Made by a program: the position numbers and the translations under genes. Below, piece by piece: positions 1 through 13,184 of a stretch of 64,000 bases of DNA. The notes beneath the pieces are model-generated. The model was given only the letters and a program-made list of their open reading frames with translations. It was not told the origin of the DNA and made no database searches. This DNA comes from Urechis unicinctus (taxonomy: Eukaryota; Annelida; Polychaeta; Xenopneusta; Urechidae): positions 29,469,204-29,533,203 of the forward strand of contig CM067356.1 in assembly GCA_034190875.2 (NCBI GenBank), read 5' to 3'. Each line of letters starts with the position of its first letter. Position 1 is the stretch's first letter.

Positions 1-3000
1 TCAGATTAGGCTTTCAGAATAGCTCTGTAGCAAGTTCGGAGGATGGAACCAAGACAATATATAGCCCAAGAACCGAAGATCAAAACCAGAAGTTGATTTA
101 CCTTCTGTGCGAATCCCCATCTCAACAATATGCAATGGGGGATTAGATCAGAAGGACAATTGATCAAGTTCATTTAATCAGAAAACGATATGGGCCCACC
201 AATCATTTCACTAACATACTTAGGAATAGGACAGACAGGCCATAAAAGAACAGCATTACACACTAAAAGTGTATTGTAGCAAGCTCGGAGGATGGGACCA
301 AGACAAGACACAGCCTGAGCACCGAAGATTACCTGACTTTTTAATCCCCCTTTCTTGACCAGCCCCTTCCCACACTTCAGTTGGAACAGGGGAAACGATT
401 AGAAGGGCGAGTGAGTATAGTGTTTATCGGCACACCAATACTAATTGATATTTGTATATATACCCAAGTAGAGAAAGAGTACATTTTGTTGCAAGCTCGG
501 AGGATGGGACTAAGACAAGATACAGTCTGAGCACCGAAGATTACCAGCCTTTTTAATCTCCCTTCCTTGACCAGCCCCTTCCCACACTTCAGTTGGAACA
601 GGGGAAACGATTAGAAGGGCGAGTGAGTATAGTGTTTATCGGCACACCAATACTAATTGATATTTGTATATATACCCAAGTAGAGAAAGAGTATATTTTG
701 TTGCAAGCTCGGAGGATGGGACTAAGACAAGATACAGTCTGAGCACCGAAGATTACCAGCCTTTTTAATCACCATTCCTTGACCAGCCCCTTCCCACACT
801 TCAGTTGGAACAGGGGAAACGATTAGAAGGGTTCAGAGTTTAGAGGATGGATCAATGCTTTTATATCCTGTTATTTTTTTTATATCAATAGTGCATCATT
901 CCTTGAACGAATTAACACAAAAGACTTCCTTTGGCCGTTACTTTGGTCAGGATGTGTGTATATACACCCAGGTAGACAAGAGGATATTTTGTAGCAAGCT
1001 CGGAGGATGGGACTAAGACAAGACACAGTCAGAGCACCGAAGATTACCAGCTTTTTAATCTCCCTTCCTTGACCAGCCCCTTCCCACACTTCAGTTGGAA
1101 CAGGGGAAACGATTAGAAGGGTTCACAGAGTTTAGAGGATGGATCAATGCTTTTATATCCTAGTTGTTTTTTTTATATAAATGGGGCATCATTCCTTGAA
1201 CAAATCCCCTGCAAGAGATGTCTGATATCAACACAAAAGACTTCCTCAGACCAATACCTAGGTCAGGATATTTGCATATACACCCTGGTAGACACAAGGG
1301 TATTTTGTAGCAATTTCGGAGGATGGAACCAAGACAATATAGCCCAAGAACCGAAGATCAAAACCAGCAGTTGATTTACCTTCTGTGCGAATCCCCATCT
1401 CAACAATATGCAATGGGGGATTAGATCAGAAGGACAATTGATCAAGTTCATTTAATCAGAAAACGATATGGGCCCACCAATCATTTCACTAGCATACTTA
1501 GGAATAGGACAGACAGGCCATAAAAGAACAGCATTACACACTAAAAGTGTATTGTAGCAAGCTCGGAGGATGGGACCAAGACAAGACACAGCCTGAGCAC
1601 CGAAGATTACCTGACTTTTTAATCTCCCTTCCTTGACCAGCCCCTTCCCACACTTCAGTTGGAACAGGGGAAACGATTAGAAGGGCGAGCGAGTATAGTG
1701 TTTAACGGCACACCAATACTAATTGATATTTGTATATATACCCAAGTAGACAAAGAGTATATTTTGTTGCAAGCTCGGAGGATGGGACCAAGACAAGACA
1801 CAGTCTGAGCACCGAAGATTACCAGCCTTTTTAATCTCCCTTCCTTGACCAGCCCCTTCCCACACTTCAGTTGGAACAGGGGAAACGATTAGAAGGGCGA
1901 GTGAGTATAGTGTTTAACGGCACACCAATACTAATTGGTATTTGTATATATACCCAAGTAGACAAAGAGTATATTTTGTTGCAAGCTCGGAGGATGGGAC
2001 CAAGACAAGACACAGTCTGAGCACCGAAGATTACCAGCCTTTTTATCTCCCTTCCTTGACCAGCCCCTTCCCACACTTCAGTTGGAACAGGGGAAACGAT
2101 AAGAAGGGTTCAGAGTTTAGAGGATGAATCAATGCTTTTATATCCTGTTATTTTTTTTTATATCAATAGTGCATCATTCCTTGAACGAATTAACACAAAA
2201 GACTTCCTTTGGCCGTTACTTTGGTCAGGATGTGTATATACACCCAGGTAGACAAGAGGATATTTTGTAGCAAGCTCGGAGGATGGGACTAAGACAAGAC
2301 ACAGTCTGAGCACCGAAGATTACCAGCTTTTTAATCTCCCTTCCTTGACCAGCCCCTTCCCACACTTCAGTTGGAACAGGGGAAACGATTAGAAGGTAAA
2401 CAGCACAAACGGGGCTAAGTGACAGTGGATTGATACCCCACTGACACCATACCATCCTAATATATCATTTCCGTTTCAAATAATGGATTGCTGCAATAAC
2501 TGCGACAAAAAATTACTCCACTGAATATCCGAGAATCATAGACAAACGTTTACCGCCTAGACATACAAAGAGATACGATCACCTGTAGCAAGCTCGGAGG
2601 ATGGAACCAAGACAAGACACAGTCTGAGCACCGAAGATTACCTGACTTTTTATCTCCCTTCCTTGACCAGCCCCTTCCCACACTTCAGTTGGAACAGGGG
2701 AAACGATTAGAAGGTAAGAAGCACAAACAGGGCAAAGTGACAATGGATTGATACACACAATTTATTTCTTTATTTCATCAAGAACAAGAGGATCCAAGGA
2801 AAGAGATGGCACTTAGAAGGAACATGGACATTTTGCTGCTTCTGAATGATAATTGCAATGCTTGAGAAGACCAACTTCAGCATGTTAACTAGTTATGCCT
2901 GTCACAAGTTCGGAGGATGGGACCAAGACAAAGATAGCCTCAGCACCGAAGATTACTTGATCTTTATTCTACCTTCCTTGACCAGCCCCTATCCACAATT

Positions 3001-3627
3001 CAGTTGGACACGGGAAACGATTAGAAGGCTTTCACAACAATGACGAGATTGGTAAAAAAATATATATACTTTCAGACATTTCAAATATTTTTCAAAAATG
3101 GCAAATGCAAACATGGTGATGAAATAGACTAGCATAAAATGTCGAATCAATACGTTTTTCAACTGGAAAACTATCAAAACATTATTATTTTGAGCTTAAC
3201 ATGATTTAATTATATAAGCATCTATGAACAAAATCCTTGCTTGAAACAGCCAATGTATCTTCAAAAACGAGGTGTAGTAGCTGCGAGCAAGCGCAACTAT
3301 TTCAAAGCTGACCAGTTAAATAAACATGGCGCGCACCAAGCAAACGGATAGCATACAAATACCATGTTACCTTATATTTACCAAAATAGTGGACATCGCA
3401 TCTCTGGATCTCCCAGAGATCGTTATCAAAAGGCATTTATTAAAATTAAATAACCGCATCGATCTGGGATAAGCTTTTGGTGCGAAACATATTTCTTCAC
3501 AGGCTCTTGTTGTTTTCTAGATTCTAAATCCACCGTATTATTCAAAACACATTGCCTATTCGCGCGGAAATTGAAGATTCAGAACGGTATACACTATAAA
3601 AATATCGCCGTTCGACCAGGGCTATTC
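1..3627 (+). repeat. Array of ~12 exon-like modules (block A)
   Basis: About twelve copies of a ~126 bp module recur here, starting near 31, 280, 492, 704, 995, 1311, 1558, 1770, 1982, 2271, 2589 and 2905. Each begins CAAG(C/T)TCGGAGGATGG and most end GATTAGAAG. Many are preceded by TTTTGTAG or CTGTAG, which resembles a splice acceptor, and two (ending near 2395 and 2713) are followed by GTAAAC or GTAAGAAG, which resembles a donor. Linkers of at least four kinds (60-190 bp) separate them. The copies at 31 and 1311 are a diverged subtype. Most copies carry a one-base shift or stop; the copy at 2905-3027 is open throughout. I do not recognise the encoded peptide. It could be a tandemly duplicated exon cluster or a complex non-coding satellite. 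Confidence 0.75.
2905..3027 (+). other. Intact open module of the exon-like array
   Basis: This is the only module in block A with an uninterrupted frame across its whole length. The frame contains FGGWDQD, STEDY, LPSLTSPYP and FSWTRETIRR. The other modules encode the same residues but with a base gained or lost near the TTTTTAAT tract. The donor-like GTAAG present after other modules is replaced here by GCTTTC. The preserved frame suggests that the ancestral unit was protein-coding. I know no protein family that matches. Confidence 0.45.
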
Positions 3628-5722
3628 ACAACTAGGGTGGCCAATGAAAAATTCAAAAGGGTTGTATTGCATATGTAAATAGTTCATTGGAAAGACCTTA
3701 CCGTGAGCATCTCAAAACTGCTTTCTTTTTTGGAATTGGATATTGCGTTATGAAGTAATTGCATATTTTGTAGTCAAAAATTAGGGTCCAATTTGGACAC
3801 GGCCTCAGAAAAAGTTGCCTTTCCAGTATGAGGAGATTTTAATGTGTAATTATGTCAACATTTTACTATAACTTGCAAATGTAAAGCTTTAACTTAGTTA
3901 TTTGTGGCCTCCTTGTAGAAATTGTATGCTAAGAAATCCTCATTTAAAGTGATTATCTGTGATACAGATGGTCAAAATGTTGATTTTGTGCTCTGGACTC
4001 TACTTTTTTTACCTGTGTCCGAGCCATTTTTCCAATTATGGCCCTATTTCGGACAACTATCCTGCTAAATACAGAATGAAATATATATGTTTAATAACTT
4101 ATGTTCAATTGCTGTATGGTGGAGAATATAATTGCTAATTATTATGTCTTTAAATCAAATGCTTCATATCTAAAATCTGATTTAAATATTTAAAAACCTT
4201 TGATGGCCCGAAAGGCTGTTTTTTCACACATTTTTCTCCATTTCTGATGTATTTTCGCTTATTTTCATCAACTATGGCCATTTAACCCCACCAAATGGCT
4301 ATAGTTGATTAGTGTAAGTTATTGTTGTCAATTGTAGGTATTTATCAGTGTAATTGGAGCCTTATTTAAGCACAAAGACCTCTTGGAATGAGAGCCTAAC
4401 AAAAATTTATCAGCGTTAATTTGAATGATGATTTTGTTTTTTAAGTGGATTTTTGGACAGTAGGCGACTTAAAACTTCATAAAAGCCTTAATGAAGGTTG
4501 TCAAATCCATTATTAGGTCCTTTCAGTATATTCCCATGCACAAATATACTTTACTTACTCAATAACCACCCTATGAATGTCAGATATCCTGAATACAATA
4601 CATAACCATTTTGGATCCCGAGCATCAAGAAAATCTATGTGGTTGCTACACCTGAGGAGATATTGACATGAAAATTTGTCAAACTATGCAGTGACTAGTT
4701 CAGATTTGGCTTAAGTTGTCTCTGTGAAAAGCTCAAGTGAAAAAACACCTATATGATCATGGTACATACACCTTACCCCTTAGATATGTACTACGAGATA
4801 TGACAATTTCAGCTCAAAAATCAGTCTTGAAAGTAGCTGCTGACTCATTATTGTCTTTTCATGCAATTACTGAGTCTACTCAATATGATATATCTCATCA
4901 TCAATAATTTTGAACACTTTTTTGATGTATAATGTTATGAATCCTTTATCAAGTTCAACTATATACAGAAAATGATGTTCATTGGCCTTTGAAGTCACTA
5001 TAGATAGCATGCTATAGAGCAAGTTAATTGTTTAAGCGGAAAGGTTAGCACATAACAAGTCCATGTCAACTGAGCTATTTTATAACAATTGATATGTTGC
5101 ATTTCAATTTCAGTTTATCTTTTTACCTTGATGGCAGTCTTGATATAAATATATATGGAATTATCCCTATATACATTCTTGATCATTTCTGTATCAGTTA
5201 CTGGGTGGTCATGGATGCACCATATATGGTATAAAATGGGATATGAGTTTATATACTGCTAAGAGTGTCATGTAGATTCATAAGCAACTCTTATCACCAA
5301 CCCATTACATTGGGAAGCATAATAGATAGTATTATTGATTTCATACAATCATAGAATCGACAAATGTTTGCATACTTATTCATAACCCCTGTAAATGCTA
5401 CTATAGGGAAACTGCCACTCATTAATAGCCATTGATATCACAAAACCACCAGCAGTGTTATTTTGCTGTTCCCCACTCGTAGCCGCTGTCGCGCGAATGC
5501 GCCCATCTAGTCCGTAAGACCTCCAAACAATTCAGATACCCCAGTGACCCAGTTAACTGTAGCGCCTTAAGTTCCAAACCTCTTCCGCATCCTACTCCAA
5601 CGCGGGAATGCTCTTCTGTCTTTACCCACCAGGCGACTATCATCCTGCACCGTGGTAACTGTCCCGAGAAAAATGAATATCTTATAATTAACCTTCTTCC
5701 CTTTCAATACCTTAGTAAAGTT
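3628..5722. other. AT-rich spacer between duplicated blocks, no gene seen
   Basis: No convincing coding exon is visible. The stretch is AT-rich single-copy-looking DNA. An imperfect inverted repeat (ACTATGGCCATTT and AAATGGCTATAGT) lies around 4273-4311. A short segment near 3640-3700 (AAAATTCAAAAGGGT, then AATAGTTC) resembles part of 59265-59325, hinting at an old dispersed repeat. Confidence 0.4.
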
Positions 5723-5971
5723 TTAATTGTCCTTGGCCATATCTTGTCCGTAACTACTAGTGCTGTCCATAAACCAACTGAGCTGAAGCTCCCTGTGATC
5801 CATACTGATTCTGATCATAACTGTAGTTCCCACCAGATTGCAGATACAAGCTAGGGGCTGGCTGACTGTAACCACTGGCAGCTTGAGGTACTCCCCCTCC
5901 CCCACTCTGTTCAGAGCCACCATAGCTTCCAGCTCCATAGTTACTCCATAGTTCAACAGTAGCTAACCTTC
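5723..5971 (-). CDS. Y/G/S/Q-rich C-terminal exon of a possible RNA-binding protein
   Basis: On the minus strand a frame rich in Tyr, Gly, Ser and Gln (YGAGSYGG, SEQSGGGG, SGYSQPAPS, NYSYDQNQYGSQG) runs to a stop at 5757. A second frame ends SSYGQDMAKDN and stops at 5723, so a one-base shift may separate the two halves. Such low-complexity tails are typical of FUS/hnRNP/ILF3-like RNA-binding proteins, but no RNA-binding domain is present here and no other exon was found. An AG lies just upstream on the minus strand. It could be a real last exon or a gene fragment trapped between the two duplicated blocks. Confidence 0.3.
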
Positions 5972-6175
5972 CATGAAAGAACTGAAGGGATTGTGCTGGG
6001 TAACATTGCCAGGCATTAAGTAAAAGAAGGAAACTACCCAGTCTGGCTAACGGCAGCAGACCCTCCGTAATTGTATTCTGAACAACAACGATGCAATATC
6101 TATGAAGTTTCATATGTTATTTAAGCCCATCTTCAGTAAACAGATACAGCTTTATGGCCTTGTTCGCAAAAATTT

Positions 6176-8243
6176 CAGATTAGGCTTTCAGAATAGCTCT
6201 GTAGCAAGTTGTTGGAACGACAATATATAGCCCAAGAACCGTGATCAAAACCAGAAGTTTTTACCTTCTGTGAAAATCCCCATCTCAACAATATGCAATG
6301 GGGGATTAGATCAGAAGGACAATTGATCAAGTTCATTTCAGAAAACGATATGGAACCAATCATTTCACTAACATATTTAGGAATAGGACAGACAGGCCAT
6401 AAAAGAACAGTTTTACACACTAAAAGTGTATGTAGCAAGCTCGGAGGATGGGACCAAGACAAGACACAGCCTGAGCATTCCGAAGATTACCTGACTTTTT
6501 AATCTCCCTTCCTTGACCAGCCCCTTCCCACACTTCAGTTGGAACAGGGGAAACGATTAGAAGGGCGAGTGAGTATAGTGTTTAACGGCACACCAATACT
6601 AATTGATATTTGTATATATACCCAAGTAGACAAAGAGTATATTTTGTTGCAAGCTCGGAGGATGGGACCAAGACAAGATACAGTCTGAGCACCGAAGATT
6701 ACCAGCCTTTTTAATCTCCCTTCCTTGACCAGCCCCTTCCCACACTTCAGTTGGAACAGGGGAAACGATTAGAAGGGTTCAGAGTTTAGAGGATGAATCA
6801 ATGCTTTTATATCCTGTTATTTTTTTTTTAATCAATAGTGCATCATTCCTTGAACGAATTAACACAAAAGACTTCCTTTGGCACTTTGGTCAGGATGTGT
6901 ATATACACCCAGGTAGACAAGAGGATATTTTGTAGCAAGCTCGGAGGATGGGACTAAGACAAGACACAGTCTGAGCACCGAAGATTACCAGCTTTTTAAT
7001 CTCCCTTCCTTGACCAGCCCCTTCCCACACTTCAGTTGGAACAGGGGAAACGATTAGAAGGTAAACAGCACAAACGGGGCTAAGTGACAGTGGATTGATA
7101 CCCCACTGACACCATACCATCCTAATATATCATTTCCGTTTCAAATATGGATTGCTGCAATAACTGCGACAAAAAATTACTCCACTGAATATCCGAGAAT
7201 CAGAGACAAACGTTTACCGCCTAGACATACAAAGAGATACGATCACCTGTAGCAAGCTCGGAGGATGGAACCAAGACAAACACAGTCTGAGCACCGAAGA
7301 TTACCTGACTTTTTATCTCCCTTCCTTGACCAGTACCGTTCCCACACTTCAGTTGGAACAGGGGAAACGATTAGAAGGTAAGAAGCATAAACGGGCAAAG
7401 TGACAATGGATTGAGGACACAATTTATTTCTTTATTTCATCAAGAACAAGAGGATCCAAGAAAGAGATGGCACTTAGAAGGAACATGGACATTTTTCGAA
7501 TGATAATTCGCTTGAGAAGACCAACTTCAGCATGTTAACTAGTTATGCCTGTCACAAGTTCGGAGGATGGGACCAAGACAAAGATAGCCTCAGCACCGAA
7601 GATTACTTGATCTTTATTCTACCTTCCTTGACCAGCCCCTATCCACAATTCAGTTGGACACGGGACACGATTAGAACTTTCATTGACGACATTGGTAAAA
7701 AAAATATATATACTTTGACATTTCAAATATTTTTCAAAAATGGCAAATGCAAATGGTGGGAGAATAGACTCGCATACGTCGAATCAATACGTTTTTCAAG
7801 GAAAAACATCAAAACATTATTATTTTGAGCTTAACATGATTTTTATATAAGCCTCTATGAACAAAATCCTTGCTTGAAACAGCCAATTATCTTCAAAAAC
7901 GAGGTTCGTAGCTGCGAGCAAGCGCAACTATTTCAAACCTGACCATTAAATAAACATGGCGCGCACCAAGCAAAATAGCATACAAAACCATGTTACCTTA
8001 ATTTACCAAAATAGTGGACATCGCATCTCTGGATCTCCCAGAGATCGTTATCAAAAAGGCATTTATTAAAATTAAATAACCGCATCGATCTGGGATAAGC
8101 TTTTGGTGTCAAACGTATTTTCACAGGCTGTTGTTTTCTAGATTCCAAACGGCCCATTATTCAAAACGGCCTATTCGTCGGAAATTGAGATCAGAACGGT
8201 ATATACTATAAAAATATCGCCGTTCGACCAGGGCTATTCACAA
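6176..8243 (+). repeat. Second copy of the exon-module block (block B)
   Basis: This block repeats block A in the same orientation. It starts with the same TCAGATTAGGCTTTCAGA as position 1 and ends at the same TTCGACCAGGGCTATTCACAAC as 3627. It has fewer modules, starting near 6436, 6650, 6936, 7253 and 7555 plus a damaged one at 6204. Single-copy flanks match as well, for example the GATCTCCCAGAGATCG region. Block B differs from A by many short deletions and replacements of 1-7 bases rather than mainly by substitutions. The module at 7555-7676 is open like its counterpart at 2905. Confidence 0.85.
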
Positions 8244-9154
<911 letters not shown>

Positions 9155-9662
9155 TTCTAATGTGGCCAGTATCAGTTCCAAATCTATTCCAATAATACTC
9201 TTGGCTAAATAAGTGCACGCAGACTGAAAGAAACCCGTTAGAGTGGGCCCACTGATACGGTAAGTATATATATTATAACGGACCTACATGGGTTGCATGT
9301 ATTTAGTGGGGTTTGTTATGGTTTGGGTGCTAGGGAACCGGGTTTGTAAAGCGTTGCTATGTTATGGAAACAATGGGGGATTCGAGATTTGTTTAGGTGG
9401 TAAACTCGAAAACGGTTATTATGGGATAAGTAAGTGTTATAATGTTATGTCTAGCTAATTCCCCTGTGCCTCCCCCATTCATTATCAGCACGATATGGCC
9501 CGCCAATAGCGTGGATTGGTCAAAGTTCTCTGGGGAATCAGAACTCCCAGAGCACGATGTAACCAGCCTGGCCTATCGTGTGGACCGGTCAAGGGTCACG
9601 GGAAGGCAAGTCAGCTGACCCCGGGACCCTTTATAAGGATCACAGATGGGTCAGTCGTACAT

Positions 9663-9915
9663 AGCCGGTCCCAGTGGCTTGGTGGTTTACTGCCTCGCCT
9701 TTCGACCCACAGGCTTGGGTTCGACTCCAAGGTGTGACAACCTGACTGGTTACTCGTGACTCGGATGATCACGTACAAATGGCGGTCCCATCTCTGAAAA
9801 GGGATGTAAAAGATCCTCTGAGGACGACGTGCTCCCTGGCAGTGACCACCCTCAGAGTTACACACTCACTGCTAGTCGTACATAGCCTAGTTGCTAAACA
9901 CGACTATAATTCGAT

Positions 9916-9945
<30 letters not shown>
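9663..9945 (+). mobile_element. tRNA-derived SINE, copy 1
   Basis: The 5' part resembles a tRNA gene with a box A-like TGGCTTGGTGG and a box B GGTTCGACTCC (9718-9728). The body continues with CTGACTGGTTACTCGTGACT and CCTCTGAGGACGACGTG. It ends in a (CA)n tail after AATTCGATG. It is nearly identical to the copy that follows, so the duplication is recent. Confidence 0.8.
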
Positions 9946-9950
<5 letters not shown>

Positions 9951-9957
9951 CGTACAA

Positions 9958-10232
9958 AGCCGGTCCCAGTGGCTTGATGGTTTACTGCCTCGCCTTTTGA
10001 CCCACAGGCTGTGGGTTCGACTCCAAGGTGTGACAACTTGACTGGTTACTCGTGACTCGGATGATCACGTACAAATGGCGGTCCCATCTCTGAAAAGGGA
10101 TGTAAAAGATCCTCTGAGGACGACGTGCTCCCTGGCAGTGACCACCCTCAGAGTTACACACTCACTGCTAGTCGTACATAGCCTAGTTGCTAAACACGAC
10201 TATAATTCGATGCACACACACACACACACAGT
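9958..10232 (+). mobile_element. tRNA-derived SINE, copy 2
   Basis: Same layout as the preceding copy: box A-like TGGCTTGATGG, box B GGTTCGACTCC around 10014-10024, then the same body and a (CA)n tail. It is arranged head-to-tail about 297 bp from copy 1. Confidence 0.8.
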
Positions 10233-10371
10233 CGTACATGGCCTCTGTTGCCAAAACGGGTCTAAGCTCGAGCAAACGAACGAACGAACAGTCGGAGATA
10301 GCCGTACATGGCCTTAGTCGCCAAAACGGCTCAAAACTAGAACTAACGAACGAACGACAGTCGGAGAGAAA

Positions 10372-10566
10372 GCCGGTCCCAGTGGCTTGGTGGTTTACTG
10401 CCTCGCCTTTCGACCCACAGGCTGTAGGTTCGACTCCAAGGTGTGACAACCTGACTGGTTACTCGTGACTCGGATGATCATGTACACAATGGTGGTCCCA
10501 TCTCTGAAAAGGGATGTAAAAAATCCTCTGAGGACGACGTGCTCCCTGGCAGTGACCACCCTCAGT
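10372..10566 (+). mobile_element. tRNA-derived SINE, copy 3 (3' shortened)
   Basis: Third copy in the same orientation, with box A-like TGGCTTGGTGG and box B GGTTCGACTCC around 10428-10438. It stops within the CCCTCAG part of the body and lacks the (CA)n tail. The DNA before it holds two shorter repeats of a CGTACATGGCC...CCAAAACGG unit (10234-10345). Confidence 0.75.
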
Positions 10567-10570
10567 GACC

Positions 10571-10797
10571 ACCCGTACCCGTCGTACAAGGTGAAAATGG
10601 CCAAAAGCATACCCTATCGTACAAGGTATTTTGCGAATGTATAACCCGTCGAACGTCGTTGGCAGGATACAAGTGTCGGATAAATCTCAAAATCTGATAT
10701 GCTGATTTCTGATTACATGCAGTAACAGGTTCGCGCGCTTGCACGAAAACCCGTACCCGTCGTACAAGGTGAAAATGGCCAAAAGCATACCCTATCG
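10571..10797 (+). repeat. Direct repeat flanking a ~130 bp insert
   Basis: A ~48 bp sequence starting ACCCGTACCCGTCGTACAAG and ending CATACCCTATCG occurs at 10571 and again at 10749. The DNA between could be an inserted or duplicated segment. Confidence 0.7.
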
Positions 10798-11570
10798 GTC
10801 AAAAACATACCCCGTCGTACAAAACTAAGCCCCCTAGAAGGCGAGACCACTGAATATCAGTAACAAGTAAACAGCACACGCAGCCATCAGGCTAGGGGAC
10901 CTTGACTAGCTAGGAATCAAAGTATCCAGGGGATTCTCGAGAAAGAGCTATTTAATGGGAATTATCAGGCGTTTCTTTAGGTTGGTGGGACAAAGAAGAA
11001 CCTATGTTATGATATTACTTATCGCATGGCACCCTACTCTCAGCCAATCAGACCTCGAGAAAAAGCTCGATCTTTTTCCCATATCACCTCAAACGCACAG
11101 TTTGACTTCCGATAACTGATTGCCGGAGTTGGGAAGGTTCTGCAAGTCTCACATAACAAACTATCGAAGCATATTCTTATCAAATAAACAAACAAGTAAA
11201 GAAAGAAAAGTATTTATCTAATCATCACTAAAACACAGGCAGCTGAGGCCGAATGGTGATTAACAGACTACCTCTCATATTTACAGGTCCCAGGCAGATA
11301 ACTCACATAACATAGGTTCACGCTAATTATCATTATTAGGAGACCGCGTCTGCTTTATTATCGCGTGTAGGTGCCATCTCAATAAGTATGTTATCGTATG
11401 GTTATGCGGATGATATGGGGGAAGACATATCACCCACGTGACCATGCTATATCCAACACAAGGCGCAATCACAGTCCCGATTGCTGAACTAATAGGTCAA
11501 GTATTCATTTTGTTTGGAGATAACATTTGTTCGTGTAATATTGTTGATACCGTATTGCTGGTCGTAAGCG
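10798..11570. other. Intergenic, no gene seen
   Basis: I see no exon or RNA gene. No repeat family recognised elsewhere in the window is obvious here. Confidence 0.4.
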
Positions 11571-11576
11571 CCTATA

Positions 11577-12850
11577 TTGGCTTTTCAAAACCAAGATGGT
11601 AACATTGTACTTGACACTGATGCCAGTAATTCTGCTTTAGGGGCAGTTCTACATCAAATTCAGGGAGGGGAAGAGAGGGTCATTGCGTATTTTAGACGCT
11701 CGTTGACAAAATGCGAATGGAACTATTGCGTAACTCGAAAAGAGCTGCTAGGAGTAGTTATGGCTGTCAAACACATTCATCCTTATCTCTATGGTAGGAA
11801 GTTCCTGGTACGTACTGATCGCGGGGCTTTTCAGTGGCTATTGAATTTTAAGAATCCCGAAGGTCAGGTTGCAAGATGGATAGGAATTCTAACAATTAAG
11901 TTATCAGTTCAACATAGTTCATCGTGCAGGAAAGCACCACGGAAATGCCGAGGAGTTGTTCCGTAGACCCTGTCGTGATTGTGCTCACTGTGATCGCAGG
12001 AATCTTCAAGAGAGCAACCCTGATTGTAGCGTTCGGATGAGTCAGACTGGTAATAACGGCAGCATTATCAACAGTACGGGTATAGGAGGGAATTGGTTAG
12101 AACGTGACTGGTGACGATTGGTCAAGGTAACACAAAACTCCACAGAAAATCCGCAATTCCTTGTCACTCGACCCTAGTAAGCCCACAGGGATTCGTATCA
12201 GAAGGTAGGTTGAAGATAGAAAGATATATATTTATCGATCTATGACCCCCGATAGATCGTAGAACGAAGAGAGAAAGATTAATATCATCGATCTTATGAC
12301 CTCGCAATAACTAAAAAAAAAACAACAGTAGTAGCGGGGTCATAAGATCTCTTCGTTCTACGATCTATCGGGGGTCATAGATCGATAAATATATATATTT
12401 CTATCTTTAACCTATCCCTGTGAGTAAGCCGGTACATGCAGCGGTGAGCTCGGACGATACTGATACAAAACGACTTGTCGGTAAGTGGGATAACTTGTCC
12501 ATGGATCGTGAAGTGTTGGTTAGAGAGTATCCTAGTAAGCCAGTACAGCGTCTCGTTCCAAGACATCTGCGCCAAATGGTGTTTAACTTAGTCCATAAGA
12601 ATCCAGCAGGTAGGCATTTTGGGTTGGAACGGACATTACTCCAAGTAAAAAGGCGTTTCTAATGGCCTGGATGTAAAACAGACATATGGTGTCAGTCGTG
12701 TTCCGTCGTCAAACCGAGAAATTTCAAAATGCGTATCAGGTGCGTTCACCAATGGAAAGGGTAGCATTAGATCTTGTTGGTCCTCTTCTGATATCTGATC
12801 TGGGAAACCGTTACACATAGTCCCTTCTGGTTTAGGAGTACTGTTCGTCA
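11577..12850 (+). mobile_element. Decayed Ty3/gypsy fragment (RNase H and integrase)
   Basis: The first part (11577-11966) encodes a Ty3/gypsy RNase H region: VLDTDASN, GAVLHQ, YCVTRKELL, GRKFLVRTD and LLNFKNPEGQVARW. After a frame loss come an integrase zinc-binding region (12440-12662: RLVPRHLRQMVFNLVH, GRHFGLERT) and the start of the catalytic core (around 12740-12800: PMERVALDLVGPL). The polymerase part and both LTRs are missing. Stops and shifts interrupt it, and a palindromic element sits between the two domains. This is a dead remnant. Confidence 0.85.
12207..12413. mobile_element. Palindromic MITE inside the gypsy remnant
   Basis: Two ~64 bp arms at 12207-12271 and 12349-12413 are near-perfect inverted repeats; each contains ATCTATCGGGGGTCAT or its complement. 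An inner stem (ATCTTATGACC and GGTCATAAGAT) lies around 12291-12301 and 12339-12349. The outermost bases fit a TA dinucleotide on both sides, as for Tc1/mariner-type elements. No coding capacity. Confidence 0.75.
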
Positions 12851-12983
12851 GACCTACTAGGCGCAGTTTTTTTTCCATCAACGACCAAAGATGTTCTCAG
12901 ACCAAAAGTCATCTGCCATAAATACAAGCGAATCACCACGCTCACAAGTAGGAGTCATAGTTCTACTAGGGGGACCTTGACTA

Positions 12984-13184
12984 ACCTAACACAGTAGAAG
13001 TGATGAACACTGAGCGATTTTTACGAATTTTCAAATACCCGCCAACATTCCGCGACTGAACTAAGGTTAGGGTCGTTACTAATTTGCAAAGATGCAGCTA
13101 GATGGCGTTGGGCCGCCGGTGGACTGCCAGCTGGGAATTGCCGACGGCAGCCACCAGCGGGCCGATGGCGTTGTGTTATCTGGG
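12984..13184. mobile_element. Truncated copy of the GC-rich TIR transposon
   Basis: The segment from CCTAACACAGTAGAAGTGATGA to TTGTGTTATCTGGG closely matches 33088-33405. The end TATCTGGG is the complement of the CCCAGATA terminus at 32040, so this is the right terminal part of a terminal-inverted-repeat element whose left part is missing. It carries GGGCCGCCGGTGG-type subterminal repeats. Confidence 0.7.

Noticed and set aside
1..8243. CRISPR array or prokaryotic repeat system
   Set aside because: Modules are ~126 bp with unequal linkers, and the window is clearly eukaryotic.
9663..9740. tRNA gene
   Set aside because: Box A and B are tRNA-like, but the sequence is repeated with a long body and a (CA)n tail and the cloverleaf is poor, so it is a SINE.
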